A stretch of 64,000 nt of DNA from NCBI RefSeq assembly GCF_006149005.1, contig NZ_VBSL01000003.1, positions 186,001 through 250,000 on the forward strand, read 5' to 3'. Shown in pieces: positions 55,573 through 64,000 of this stretch; position 1 is the first letter of the stretch, and the number at the start of each line of letters is the position of its first letter. The notes below the pieces were generated by a model. It ran no database searches, was not told the origin of the DNA, and was given only the letters and a program-made list of their open reading frames with translations. This DNA comes from Larkinella sp. C7 (GTDB lineage: Bacteria; Bacteroidota; Bacteroidia; Cytophagales; Spirosomataceae). A program made the position numbers and the translations under genes.

Positions 55573-56007
55573 ATGAAACCTTGTGAAGTAATCAGTCTGG
55601 GTAATGGTCTGGAAATCCATTTTTGTTTGGATGCGGCCGACACCAACGCCCAGTTTACATTGTTTAAAGTGATAATTCATCCCAATGCAAAAGTTCCGGC
55701 TGCACACTATCATGACAATTTCGATGAAACCCTGTACGGCTTAAAAGGATCACTCACGCTGATGGTGGATGACCAAATCATGCAACTCCGGCCCGGTGAT
55801 CATTGCTTTATTAAAAGAGGCCGGATTCACAGCTTCACTAACAACACCAATGAGACGGTAGAAATCCTGGCCTATGCCAATCCCGGCGTGTTCACAGCCA
55901 ATTACTTCAAAGACATTCTGGGGGTATTAAAGGCCGGTGGTCCGCCGGATATGGGCCGGTTGAAAGCCATCATGCTGGAGCATGGCCTGGTGCCCGTGGC
56001 TAGCTAA
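55573..56007 (+). CDS. Cupin-domain protein
   Basis: The 144-residue protein is a cupin with ligands His45, His47 and Glu52 (AAHYHDNFDETLYGLKG) and His86 (GRIHSF). It is a distant relative of the TetR-linked cupin at 54245. It follows the Crp-type gene and may be controlled with it. The reaction is not known. Confidence 0.85.
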   Translation: MKPCEVISLGNGLEIHFCLDAADTNAQFTLFKVIIHPNAKVPAAHYHDNFDETLYGLKGSLTLMVDDQIMQLRPGDHCFIKRGRIHSFTNNTNETVEILAYANPGVFTANYFKDILGVLKAGGPPDMGRLKAIMLEHGLVPVAS

Positions 56008-56130
56008 CCATCCAGTTCCGGCTATTCACCCGGTTCGATCAGCCGATTTGCTGGCGCATTCTAGGATATTCGGGCGATTACGGATGAGCCTGCCGTTTCT
56101 GGGGGTCATTTCAGCCCGTCGGAACAGGGG

Positions 56131-56436
56131 CTACCGCCGTCGGCCGCCCATTGTGTAACCTTTTTTGTCCATCCTGTAGACTTGCAAGGTTATTTTCAAA
56201 CGATCGTTTACACCCGAAGGCAAGTGGCGCATGGACCTGCAATTTTCCTCCTTTTTGACTGTCTCGACGAGCGATTTTAGGGCATTTCTCAATGTAGTAC
56301 CCGGTTTTTTCTCCTGATACGGTTGGCCGTTTTTGACAGCCGATTTGACAAGTGATTTGGTGCCCGCAACCGTAAAAAGCTCGTGTATCGGCTCATTGAG
56401 TCGCCAGCGACACGGATCCATTCGGGCCAGCGACAT
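56131..56436 (-). CDS. Hypothetical protein, doubtful
   Basis: A 101-codon frame with a basic product (ends KKGYTMGGRRR) and no recognised family, signal peptide or membrane segment. It lies in a 480-base gap between two plus-strand genes. Composition is plausible, but nothing else supports it. Confidence 0.22.
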   Translation of the reverse strand: MSLARMDPCRWRLNEPIHELFTVAGTKSLVKSAVKNGQPYQEKKPGTTLRNALKSLVETVKKEENCRSMRHLPSGVNDRLKITLQVYRMDKKGYTMGGRRR

Positions 56437-56489
56437 CCCACGTTTATTACAGTTTTCGTACCCTTTAGCTTTCTTAATTTTATTAATCG

Positions 56490-59400
56490 ATGAAACAACC
56501 TTTTACTTTGTTTAGGCTCAGCGCTTTTTTGGGGCAGACCAGCCTGTCCTACTGGTGGGCATGCGTTTTTTTACTAGTGAGTAATGCCTCGTTGGCTCAA
56601 TATATTGACCAGGAATTTAGTTCTGGCTCGGGAGCCAATGGGGCCGTTCGTAGTGTTGTCCTACTCGGAAACGGTAAAATTCTGATCGGGGGAGATTTCA
56701 CCCAATACAATGGGACAACGCGCAATGGTATTGCCCGGCTCAACGCTGATGGAACGTTGGATACAAGCTTTGACCCGGGTTCAGGAGCCGATGGGTCCGT
56801 TCGTGTTGTTGCCTTACAGGGAAACGGTAAAATTCTGATCGGGGGAAATTTCACCCAGTACAATGGAATAACGCGCAACCGAATTGCCCGACTTAATGCC
56901 GATGGGATTCTTGATAAAAGCTTTGACCCTGGAGCAGGACCAAATGGTGAAATTCGCAGTTTAGCCCTGCAAGGGACTGGTAAAATCCTGATCGGTGGCG
57001 GATTTACGGGATACGGCGGAGAAACCCGCTTCTTTTTCACGCGACTTCATACCGATGGAAGTTTGGACACAGACTTTAATCCCGGCGGTTTTGGTCCAAA
57101 TAGTAACGTTGAAAGTATAGCCCTGCTTGGGACTGACAAGATCCTGATCGGAGGAATTTTTAGCCATTACAACAGAACGTCTCGTGGTCGGGTTGCCCGG
57201 CTCAACGCTGATGGAACGTTGGATACAAGTTTTGACCCCGGTTCAGGCGCCGATAATATAGTGTTTAGTGTAGCCGTTCTGGAGAGCGGAAAAGCGTTGG
57301 TTGGGGGGCAGTTTACCCAATTCAATGGGACGACTCGCAATGGCATGGTCCGACTCAACACCGATGGCAGCCTGGACACGGATTTTGACCCCAACGCGGG
57401 CGTCAACGCCCGGGTTCAATGCATGACCGTGCAGGGGAACGGCAAAATTCTGATTGGTGGCGCCTTTACCAGATATGATGAAATTTTCCGCAGCTGTATT
57501 GCGCGGATCAATGCCAATGGGAGCCTGGATACAGACTTTGATCCCGGTTCAGGAGCAAATAATGAACTCTTTAGTTTAGTCCTTCAGCCGGATGGCGATA
57601 TTCTGATGGGAGGAACGTTTGTCCGATACAACGGAACGACTTGCAATCGAATTGCCCGGCTTACCAGTTCGCCGGCCCCGCTAACACTTAGCGGCTTTGG
57701 CTCCCCGTCAGCCTCGGTGTGTGTGGGTGCAGTCACTACCTTTACCGCTACCGTTGGTAATATCACGGGTAGTTATGCCTACACCCTCACGAATGGAATA
57801 GATGTTACTCGTCAGGGGACCAGTACGAATCCTGCTTTTTCGGAGAACATTACCATCGGTAGTTCAACCAGTCCCCAAGCCTTTACGTTAACAGTCAATA
57901 ACGCGGGTGTAAGTAAATCGGCTACGGTGTTGCTTACGGTGAACCCGCTACCCAACGCGGCCTTTTCCGGACTTGGTACTTCCTACTGCGCCGATGTCAC
58001 TCCCGTTACATTAATCCCAACAACCGCTGGCGGCATCTTCAGTGGTCCCGGTGTTTCAGGAACCACCTTTTCGCCTTCCAATGCCGGTAATGGGGGAGCA
58101 ATTATGTACACAGTAACTGTGAATGGCTGTGCCAACTCCAGTACCCGGAACGTGGTGGTAAACCCCGTGCCCACCGCGACCATTTCACCTTCAAGTGCGA
58201 CCTTGACCTGTGCCAGTCCAACGGTGAGTTTGACCGCCAGCGGGGGAGGGACTTACCGTTGGGAAAATAATTCGACCAATGCGGTTCGAACCGTGACCAC
58301 GGCGGGGACGTATTCGGTCACCGTCACAGCGGGCAATGGTTGTTCGGCCACGGCCAGTGTGACCATCACCGGCAATACGAGCGCGCCAACGGTGAGCATC
58401 AGTCCGTCCAATCCGGTTTTATCCTGCGCCAGTCCGAGCGTGAGCTTATCCGCCGTGGGGAGCGGAGCGGTTTTGTGGTCGAACGGAGCAACCACGCCCA
58501 CCATTGCCGTGACCACGGCGGGGACGTATTCGGTGACGTTAACCTCAGGCAATGGTTGTTCGGCCACGGCCTGGGTAATGGTGTCTGGAAATACTGCTGC
58601 GCCTGAGCGCCCCAATCTGATCAGTACCACCGTCACCCAGGGAGACCCCGCCATCACCCTCACAGCCAGTAATTGTACCGGAATACTCGCCTGGGACGGA
58701 CCTGATGGCACCACCGGGACCGGTCCGATTTCCGTGCCCACCGTCACTCCGGGAAGTTTCGTCTATCAGGCGACTTGTGTCCTCAACGGATGCATGAGTG
58801 AACCTGGGAGTGCCACCGTCGTGGTCTCGAGCCGCGTCGTTACAGGTTCATTCGAAGGCTTTGTCTACGGAGCTGATTGCTCCTCGTTCCGGGGTTGGGT
58901 CTGGGATCGCAACCAGCCCAATACTGCTATTTCCGTCGATATCCTGGAGGGAACCTCCGTCATTACCACCCTGATGGCCGACCAGCTTCGGCCCGATCTG
59001 GCCGAGGCTGGCAAGGGCAATGGTAAACACGCCTTTCGCTGGGCCATTCCAGAAGCGCTCAAAGACGGGGCATCACACAGCCTCTGGGCTCGGGTGACGG
59101 GTAACGGCTTTGCGCTGAAAGACGGCCCCAAAACCATTCGCTGCCAGACCGCCAATCCGGAGGGAAACCAACCCCCACTGCCCCCGGCCTCGATTTCTCC
59201 GCTGATAGCTCAGGTTGAGGTGTCTTTTTCGGCCACGCTGCCGGTTTTCTCCGATCCGGAGGGCGAACCGCTCACCTATGGGTTGACAGGTTTGCCAACG
59301 TCCCTTCAGTTTAATGCGGAAACCCGTACCATCACCGGCACACCCACTGAAGCGGGCAGTTGGACGCTGAATTATCAGTCCACTGATGCCCAAAATGCCC

Positions 59401-60665
59401 GTGTCAGCATCCAGATTCAGCTGACAGTAAATCCATCATCCACTGCGCCGGTGGCGGGAAACTTCGAGGGCTACCTCGACAAAGTGGAGTGTGAATCGAT
59501 CCGGGGCTGGGTGTGGGACCGCAATAAACCCCATGACGCGCTTACCGTCGAATTCCTGGCCGATGGGCAGTCGATCGGATCGGTGCGGGCCGACATCTTC
59601 CGGCAGGACCTGAAGGAAGCCGGGAAAGGCAATGGCTACCACGTTTATTCCTTCCCGACACCGGCATCGGTCAAAACCGGTCGGGCGGTTTCGATCAGTG
59701 CCAGGGTGCTGGGCAGTGCGTATGTCCTCAAACAGGCACCCAAATCGCTGACCTGTCCCTCTAGTGAGCCCCCGGTCAATCACCCCCCGTTGGTTCCGGT
59801 GGTTTCCCCTCTGGTGGCTACGGTCAACACGGCCTTGGCGGTCACCCTGCCTGCCTTTACTGATCCGGAAGGGAGCGCCTTGACTTATACGCTGACGGGC
59901 TTGCCCGTTCCGCTCCACTTCACAGCCGCAAATCGACTGCTGGATGGAACTCCGCTTGAAGCGGGCAGTTACACCCTGTTTTATGAAGCTACGGATGGGC
60001 AAGGTTCTTCGAGCCGCCTGACTATTTCTCTGGTAGTGAATCCAGCTTCGTCCGATCCGGTGACGGGCAGCTTTGAGGGGTTTCTCGACAAGCTGGATTG
60101 CGGGGGCATCCGGGGTTGGGTGTGGGACCGCAACAAGCCCAATACCCCACTGACGGTCGAGTTTTACCTTGAACCCAGTCCGGGGAATGTGACGGTGTTA
60201 GGCAGCACCGTGGGCAGTATTTTCCGGCAAGACCTGAAGGATGCGGGCAAAGGAAATGGTGCCCATGCCTACAATTTCACCCCGCCGTCCAGTATGGCCA
60301 ACGGAACTCAGGTGTTTGCCCGGGTGCTGGGATCAACGTATCAGCTGAAAGGTTCGCCGAAGGCATTCCAATGCAATGCCCCGGCGCGCTTATCAGCCGA
60401 AGAAGACCCTCAACTACAGGTGACGGTGCTGGGCAATCCGGTGAGTCGGGAACAGGTCGTGGTGGAAGTGCGGGGAGGACAGGGCCAGCCGCTGCGGTTG
60501 GTCTTGTTTGATCCAAAGGGACAACTGGTGACGGAACGGGTTATCGGTCAGACCCAGGCGGTCGAACACCAGACGCTGGTATTTGGCGCTCGCCGGGCGG
60601 GCCTGTTGCTGCTGCAGGTCATCAGCGGCCAACAGACGCGAACGGTGAAGGTACTTATTCCTTAA
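56490..60665 (+). CDS. Large secreted delta-60-repeat protein with T9SS-type sorting domain
   Basis: The 1391-residue protein has a signal peptide ending near residue 36 (NASLAQ). Residues 40-392 hold seven delta-60 repeats of about 50 residues (GNGKILIGGDFTQYNGTTR, ARLNADGTLDTSFDPGSGA). Ig/PKD-like segments follow (395-780, with AGTYSVTVTAGNGCSATA twice). Then come three RGWVWD modules (786-885, 989-1089 and 1191-1295), separated by two putative-Ig segments, and a sorting domain (1298-1391, VTVLGNPVSREQVVVEV). It is related to the two proteins at 15.1-21.2 kb and probably sits on the cell surface. The function is unknown. Confidence 0.82.
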   Translation: MKQPFTLFRLSAFLGQTSLSYWWACVFLLVSNASLAQYIDQEFSSGSGANGAVRSVVLLGNGKILIGGDFTQYNGTTRNGIARLNADGTLDTSFDPGSGADGSVRVVALQGNGKILIGGNFTQYNGITRNRIARLNADGILDKSFDPGAGPNGEIRSLALQGTGKILIGGGFTGYGGETRFFFTRLHTDGSLDTDFNPGGFGPNSNVESIALLGTDKILIGGIFSHYNRTSRGRVARLNADGTLDTSFDPGSGADNIVFSVAVLESGKALVGGQFTQFNGTTRNGMVRLNTDGSLDTDFDPNAGVNARVQCMTVQGNGKILIGGAFTRYDEIFRSCIARINANGSLDTDFDPGSGANNELFSLVLQPDGDILMGGTFVRYNGTTCNRIARLTSSPAPLTLSGFGSPSASVCVGAVTTFTATVGNITGSYAYTLTNGIDVTRQGTSTNPAFSENITIGSSTSPQAFTLTVNNAGVSKSATVLLTVNPLPNAAFSGLGTSYCADVTPVTLIPTTAGGIFSGPGVSGTTFSPSNAGNGGAIMYTVTVNGCANSSTRNVVVNPVPTATISPSSATLTCASPTVSLTASGGGTYRWENNSTNAVRTVTTAGTYSVTVTAGNGCSATASVTITGNTSAPTVSISPSNPVLSCASPSVSLSAVGSGAVLWSNGATTPTIAVTTAGTYSVTLTSGNGCSATAWVMVSGNTAAPERPNLISTTVTQGDPAITLTASNCTGILAWDGPDGTTGTGPISVPTVTPGSFVYQATCVLNGCMSEPGSATVVVSSRVVTGSFEGFVYGADCSSFRGWVWDRNQPNTAISVDILEGTSVITTLMADQLRPDLAEAGKGNGKHAFRWAIPEALKDGASHSLWARVTGNGFALKDGPKTIRCQTANPEGNQPPLPPASISPLIAQVEVSFSATLPVFSDPEGEPLTYGLTGLPTSLQFNAETRTITGTPTEAGSWTLNYQSTDAQNARVSIQIQLTVNPSSTAPVAGNFEGYLDKVECESIRGWVWDRNKPHDALTVEFLADGQSIGSVRADIFRQDLKEAGKGNGYHVYSFPTPASVKTGRAVSISARVLGSAYVLKQAPKSLTCPSSEPPVNHPPLVPVVSPLVATVNTALAVTLPAFTDPEGSALTYTLTGLPVPLHFTAANRLLDGTPLEAGSYTLFYEATDGQGSSSRLTISLVVNPASSDPVTGSFEGFLDKLDCGGIRGWVWDRNKPNTPLTVEFYLEPSPGNVTVLGSTVGSIFRQDLKDAGKGNGAHAYNFTPPSSMANGTQVFARVLGSTYQLKGSPKAFQCNAPARLSAEEDPQLQVTVLGNPVSREQVVVEVRGGQGQPLRLVLFDPKGQLVTERVIGQTQAVEHQTLVFGARRAGLLLLQVISGQQTRTVKVLIP

Positions 60666-60682
60666 ACACCTGGTGGGTGGGT

Positions 60683-60719
60683 AACATCGGCTCTGACCCC
60701 AGCAGTCAGAGCCGATGTT
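60683..60719 (+). terminator. Hairpin terminator after the delta-60 repeat gene
   Basis: AACATCGGCTCTGAC and GTCAGAGCCGATGTT form a perfect 15-base stem around CCCAGCA, 17 bases past the stop codon. Confidence 0.85.
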
Positions 60720-61048
60720 GGTTTGGTCGGCACCAGGAATTGAGGTAAACCCATTCCGATGCAGGGAAATTGGGTCAGGCCGACAGTGGAGGCATTTGAA
60801 AAAAACTAGAATGGCTCCAGCCATGAACCGATTTGTATCGACCCGGGAGATGTATCGTTACAGTTAGCTTACCCAACCAGGAAGGCACAAACCCGGAAGG
60901 TGGTAACCGGAACGTAAATCCGCCCACGCAAAACATCACGGTCATCAGAGTACCATAATACAACTACCGAATGCTGAAGAAAGATAGGAATCGGGCTTTT
61001 TATTAAATAGGTTCAACGCCAGTGCCTTTTCATCGCAGTACCAGCTCA
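60720..61048. other. Intergenic region, no gene seen
   Basis: About 330 bases between two convergent genes hold no convincing reading frame. Confidence 0.4.
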
Positions 61049-63751
61049 TCAGTAGTCGAGCCGGATTTCGGTCTGGCCCGAAAAGTCTTTTATTGAGACG
61101 GTTTCCGACTGTTCGTGATAAATCCCTCCGGTTACCTTCACGGGCTTTTTACCGGCGGGATGTGGGATCCGGATCAGCACTTCTTTCGGTTTACGAGGAT
61201 CCGGGCAGCTCACGGTAGCGGTAATGTACCCCTTTTCGACTTCCGAAGTTACATTGGTCGAAATCGGACCAAAATAGCTCCGGACATTACTCAGCGTTAT
61301 TTTTTTGCCCTGCTCCAGCCAGTGGCGCGGTACCGTATTGAACAGTCGGAGGCTGGAACCCTCTTCCAGATAGAGCATCCAGCGCGTTTCCATCAGGAAC
61401 CACGCTTCTTCGTGCGTCTTATGCGGACTGACCTTGAATAAATGCTCCCAGAAGGTGTAGGTTTCCCGGTCAGCGTGGGCCGCAAACGTATGATAGTAGG
61501 TACTTAAAAAAGGTTTGGTCATTCCCAGTTTCGCCTGCATCCAGTTATGGCGGCTGTAATACGGTTGACTAAACGCTGAATTTTCCTGGTAGAAAAGCTC
61601 GCTGTGGTAGTTCAGTAGCGCTTTTGCCGCTGGCTCATGAGGGTCGAGTACTTCGCAAAAAATCAGGTGCATGGGACCAAGCATCCCATCCGGTGCCGTA
61701 AATGTACCATGCGACCAGAAAGTCTCACGTTTCTGGTACATCCCTCTCAAACCGGCCCCTTCCGTCCAGGGCGGAGCCGTGGGACACCAGGTACCATCGC
61801 CCAGGGGAACCACCGGCGACATCGCCACCGAAGTAAAAAACGACTGGCGGATATCTGCTTTCCAGGCATCCGCTTCCTTTCGGAGCCGCTCAGATTGGGA
61901 AGGGTCCATACCGGCCAGCATTTCGGCACAGCGGCTCATGCCGAGGTAGGCATAGCCATTGAGCATGAACTGATGAAAATGATCTTCGGGGTCCGCTACT
62001 TTTCCTTCGATCATCCCATACCCCCGCCCGCGCAGCTCTTCCTGCTTGTTCCGGTTACGCCAGGCAATCAGGTAATCACAGGATTTAAGGAGTTTTGCTT
62101 TGATGGTCCCGACCCATTCCCGGTCGTTGGTATACCGGAAGTATTCGCCCATGCTCCATAAAGCCGCCCCGGTTTCGACCATATACCCATTGAAATTCTG
62201 GATAAAACCGTCTTCGTGCTGCTTGTCAAGAAAATAAGCCAACGACCTCTTTGCCACCTCGGTCCAGCCCATAGAAGCATAAAACTGAATGATTGGCGCA
62301 CTTTCCGTTCCGATGGGTGAATAGACGCCAATGTTTGCAGCAAGCGTAGCGTTGGGCTCATTGCCGTACGTAATCAGGTCAAGATGAAGCAATCCGGCCT
62401 GGATCATTTCGTTGATCCGCTTTTCGGGGACGTGGATTTGCGCAGCTTTCCCTAATTTGGCGAGCCAGAAATCCCGGCTTTCAGCGTAACGCTGCTCAAA
62501 GGTCAGCATCGCCAGTTGCGCAGCCCGTTCCTGGGAAACGGGACTGTGGGGAATGAAAAAATCAAACAGCGCTTTTTCACCGGGTTGCAGCAAAATAGAA
62601 ATTTCCTCACCGGGCAGCGGTTTTCCGTTCAGTTTGGAAATACAAAAAACCCGGTTTTCCGAATAAGCTGAAAAGCCGGTCTTTGCTTCGAAACGATACG
62701 GAAATTTCTGCCACCACATGGTGCCCGGTCGTGGCGTCTTGAACCAGGCATAACGGGGCACAGATCCGCTATTCACGGCCTCAACCCGGAAAAACAAAAC
62801 GGTTTCCTCGTCCGGATTCAGGGCTTTCTCCGATTTGGTCTTCACCAGTTCCTGCTGCTCTTTGGTGAACATGTGACCGCCACTGAAACTGTCGGCCACC
62901 AGAAAATCGGTTCCTTTCAACTCCGAAAGGGGTGATTTTTCCAGGGATACAAACGTGGTCGATTTGTAAACCATATCGTCGTCGGTCAGCGTGGAGTGTA
63001 AAATCGGCAACGTACCCTGTTCCAACCGGCGCGAGACATTGTCCTTTACGCCAACGCCCCGGCCATAGGTGTATAGATAATGGACCGGTTCATTTTTGGT
63101 CTCGGCCAGTCGCAAGGCGGTCGACGACCGTTTGGGTGAAATAATGCTGGCTTCTCCCTGGGATGCGTCCGGGAGGTTTTCGACAATCTCAAAAATTCTA
63201 AAATCCCGGCTGGTCCCCAGCCAGGTAGGCACGGTCATGTTCCGGACCTTCTTCTCGACCGAGGAAAAGGAAACCTCCCGCTCGGTTTCAATCCGTTGCA
63301 GTTTGGTCATTGTTTTTCTGGAACGTACGGCGGTCTCTACCTCCTGATAAGACCGTCTATCCGCAGCATTCAACACCACGACGCCATAATCCGGTAGATA
63401 AATGGGGGAGGTGGGGGTGACGTCCCGAAGAAAAAAGGAGAACGGATTTTTAGCCGTTTTGATTGACACGACGGTGGCTCCGGTCCCGTATTCGGTCCGG
63501 GCACTGTCAATCGTTATCAGAATGCCCGGGCGACTGCCTGACCCCAGCTGAAAGGCACTGGCTTTGATCTTCCCTTTTCCGGCCGACCCTTCGATTTTAC
63601 GCAAAACACCGTGCTGCAACTGAACCGTACCGGATGGCGACGAACCTTCTTTCCATTCGACCCTGATTTGTACTGCTTTCTGAGAAAATGCCTTTGCTCC
63701 CAAAAACAACAGCAAAAAAATGAAGGCATTGGAAATCCATTTGTAATTCAT
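61049..63751 (-). CDS. Large secreted alpha/alpha-barrel glycosidase-like protein
   Basis: The 900-residue protein has a signal peptide (residues 1-23, AFSQ). The N-terminal 400 residues are mainly beta. Residues 430-750 have the helical pattern of (alpha/alpha)6 enzymes, with LLHLDLITYGNEPNATLAAN, GYMVETGAALWSMGEYFRYT and DHFHQFMLNGYAYLGMSRCA. The C-terminal part is a beta domain with LRLFNTVPRHWLEQGKKITL. It looks like a secreted glycoside hydrolase of the rhamnosidase-like or related superfamily; the family is not fixed and no catalytic acid is assigned. It follows a GH28-like gene on the same strand. Confidence 0.75.
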   Translation of the reverse strand: MNYKWISNAFIFLLLFLGAKAFSQKAVQIRVEWKEGSSPSGTVQLQHGVLRKIEGSAGKGKIKASAFQLGSGSRPGILITIDSARTEYGTGATVVSIKTAKNPFSFFLRDVTPTSPIYLPDYGVVVLNAADRRSYQEVETAVRSRKTMTKLQRIETEREVSFSSVEKKVRNMTVPTWLGTSRDFRIFEIVENLPDASQGEASIISPKRSSTALRLAETKNEPVHYLYTYGRGVGVKDNVSRRLEQGTLPILHSTLTDDDMVYKSTTFVSLEKSPLSELKGTDFLVADSFSGGHMFTKEQQELVKTKSEKALNPDEETVLFFRVEAVNSGSVPRYAWFKTPRPGTMWWQKFPYRFEAKTGFSAYSENRVFCISKLNGKPLPGEEISILLQPGEKALFDFFIPHSPVSQERAAQLAMLTFEQRYAESRDFWLAKLGKAAQIHVPEKRINEMIQAGLLHLDLITYGNEPNATLAANIGVYSPIGTESAPIIQFYASMGWTEVAKRSLAYFLDKQHEDGFIQNFNGYMVETGAALWSMGEYFRYTNDREWVGTIKAKLLKSCDYLIAWRNRNKQEELRGRGYGMIEGKVADPEDHFHQFMLNGYAYLGMSRCAEMLAGMDPSQSERLRKEADAWKADIRQSFFTSVAMSPVVPLGDGTWCPTAPPWTEGAGLRGMYQKRETFWSHGTFTAPDGMLGPMHLIFCEVLDPHEPAAKALLNYHSELFYQENSAFSQPYYSRHNWMQAKLGMTKPFLSTYYHTFAAHADRETYTFWEHLFKVSPHKTHEEAWFLMETRWMLYLEEGSSLRLFNTVPRHWLEQGKKITLSNVRSYFGPISTNVTSEVEKGYITATVSCPDPRKPKEVLIRIPHPAGKKPVKVTGGIYHEQSETVSIKDFSGQTEIRLDY

Positions 63752-63770
63752 ACTCGAGCCATATTAGGTA

Positions 63771-63807
63771 TTTTTTGTCGTCCCGACGCGGACGGGACGA
63801 CAAAAAA
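63771..63807 (-). terminator. Strong terminator after the GH28-like gene
   Basis: TTTTTTGTCGTCCCG and its exact complement form a 15-base stem around ACGCGGA. It lies between the stop at 63852 and the next gene's start at 63751. Confidence 0.85.
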
Positions 63808-63851
63808 ACGATTGGAACAAAAGTTTCGATAGCCTCGCCAACGGATAAAGA

Positions 63852-64000
63852 TCAGCGTCCCGGCAAGGTCAGGCCGGTGGAATGGGCGGAATAGACAGGC
63901 GGTTTTTTTCGGTCGGGGTCAGTGATAAGCATGGGGGTTAGGTTAGCCTGCTTCACATCATCGAGCACCACGGCGGGACGGTAGTCTTTTTTCAAACAAG
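63852..64000 (-). CDS. 3' end of a GH28/pectin-lyase-like gene, cut by the window edge
   Basis: Only the last 48 codons are visible, and the start lies beyond the window. The sequence reads KKDYRPAVVLDDVKQANLTP, then a short tail ending in STGLTLPGR. This ending is typical of polygalacturonase-like right-handed beta-helix enzymes, in which an RPA(V/I)-x-x-DNV-type strand precedes the terminus. With the adjacent alpha/alpha-barrel enzyme it hints at pectin use. The assignment rests on a short stretch. Confidence 0.5.
   Translation of the reverse strand, partial: CLKKDYRPAVVLDDVKQANLTPMLITDPDRKKPPVYSAHSTGLTLPGR

Overview
The window looks like chromosomal DNA of a Cytophagales-type Bacteroidota, probably Spirosoma/Larkinella-like. 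This is inferred from a SusC/SusD pair, a hybrid two-component (HTCS) regulator, type IX secretion (T9SS) style C-terminal sorting domains, lipoprotein signals, a TTTG / TAnnTTTG promoter, and many hairpin terminators without classical ribosome binding sites. No rRNA, tRNA, CRISPR array, phage or intact insertion sequence was seen.

Layout. 0-8.2 kb: a small membrane sensor-like protein, a large cupredoxin plus PVC-type dehydrogenase, a VanZ-like protein, a GAF histidine kinase, a sorbosone/glucose dehydrogenase-like lipoprotein and a small secreted protein. 8.3-13.5 kb: a SusD/SusC nutrient uptake pair. 14-15.1 kb: two divergent single-domain response regulators, one with Glu in place of the phosphoacceptor Asp. 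15.1-21.2 kb: two large secreted proteins that share a C-terminal half. 21.4-27 kb: a giant HTCS regulator divergent from a GH43-like enzyme. 27-30 kb: DUF808 membrane protein, an orphan succinate dehydrogenase iron-sulfur subunit and an OBAP-type lipoprotein. 30-36.5 kb: response regulators, a LytTR protein with reversed domain order, a large alpha/alpha-barrel-like protein and a histidine kinase. 36.7-40.4 kb: a tight glycosyltransferase / GH1-like / UDP-galactopyranose mutase cluster. 41-53 kb: mixed metabolism (GH2, DUF72, zinc alcohol dehydrogenase operon, esterase, NTF2-like protein, SMP-30-like lipoprotein, NAD-dependent epimerase, membrane protein). 53.5-56 kb: a TetR regulator divergent from a cupin gene with two matching operators, then a Crp-family regulator and a second cupin. 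56.5-60.7 kb: a third large secreted protein of the same modular family. 61-64 kb: a large secreted alpha/alpha-barrel-like protein and the 3' end of a probable GH28-like gene.

Common themes are carbohydrate capture and breakdown, surface display, and dense signal transduction. The most distinctive feature is a family of three secreted proteins (15.1-18.0, 18.1-21.2 and 56.5-60.7 kb). Each has a different repeat-built N-terminal head on a common tail of Ig-like segments, two or three copies of a ~100-residue module centred on RGWxWDRNKPN, and a sorting domain. Two of them share 159 bases at about 98% identity. Several intergenic regions hold fragments of decayed genes, so the window has seen gene loss as well as duplication.
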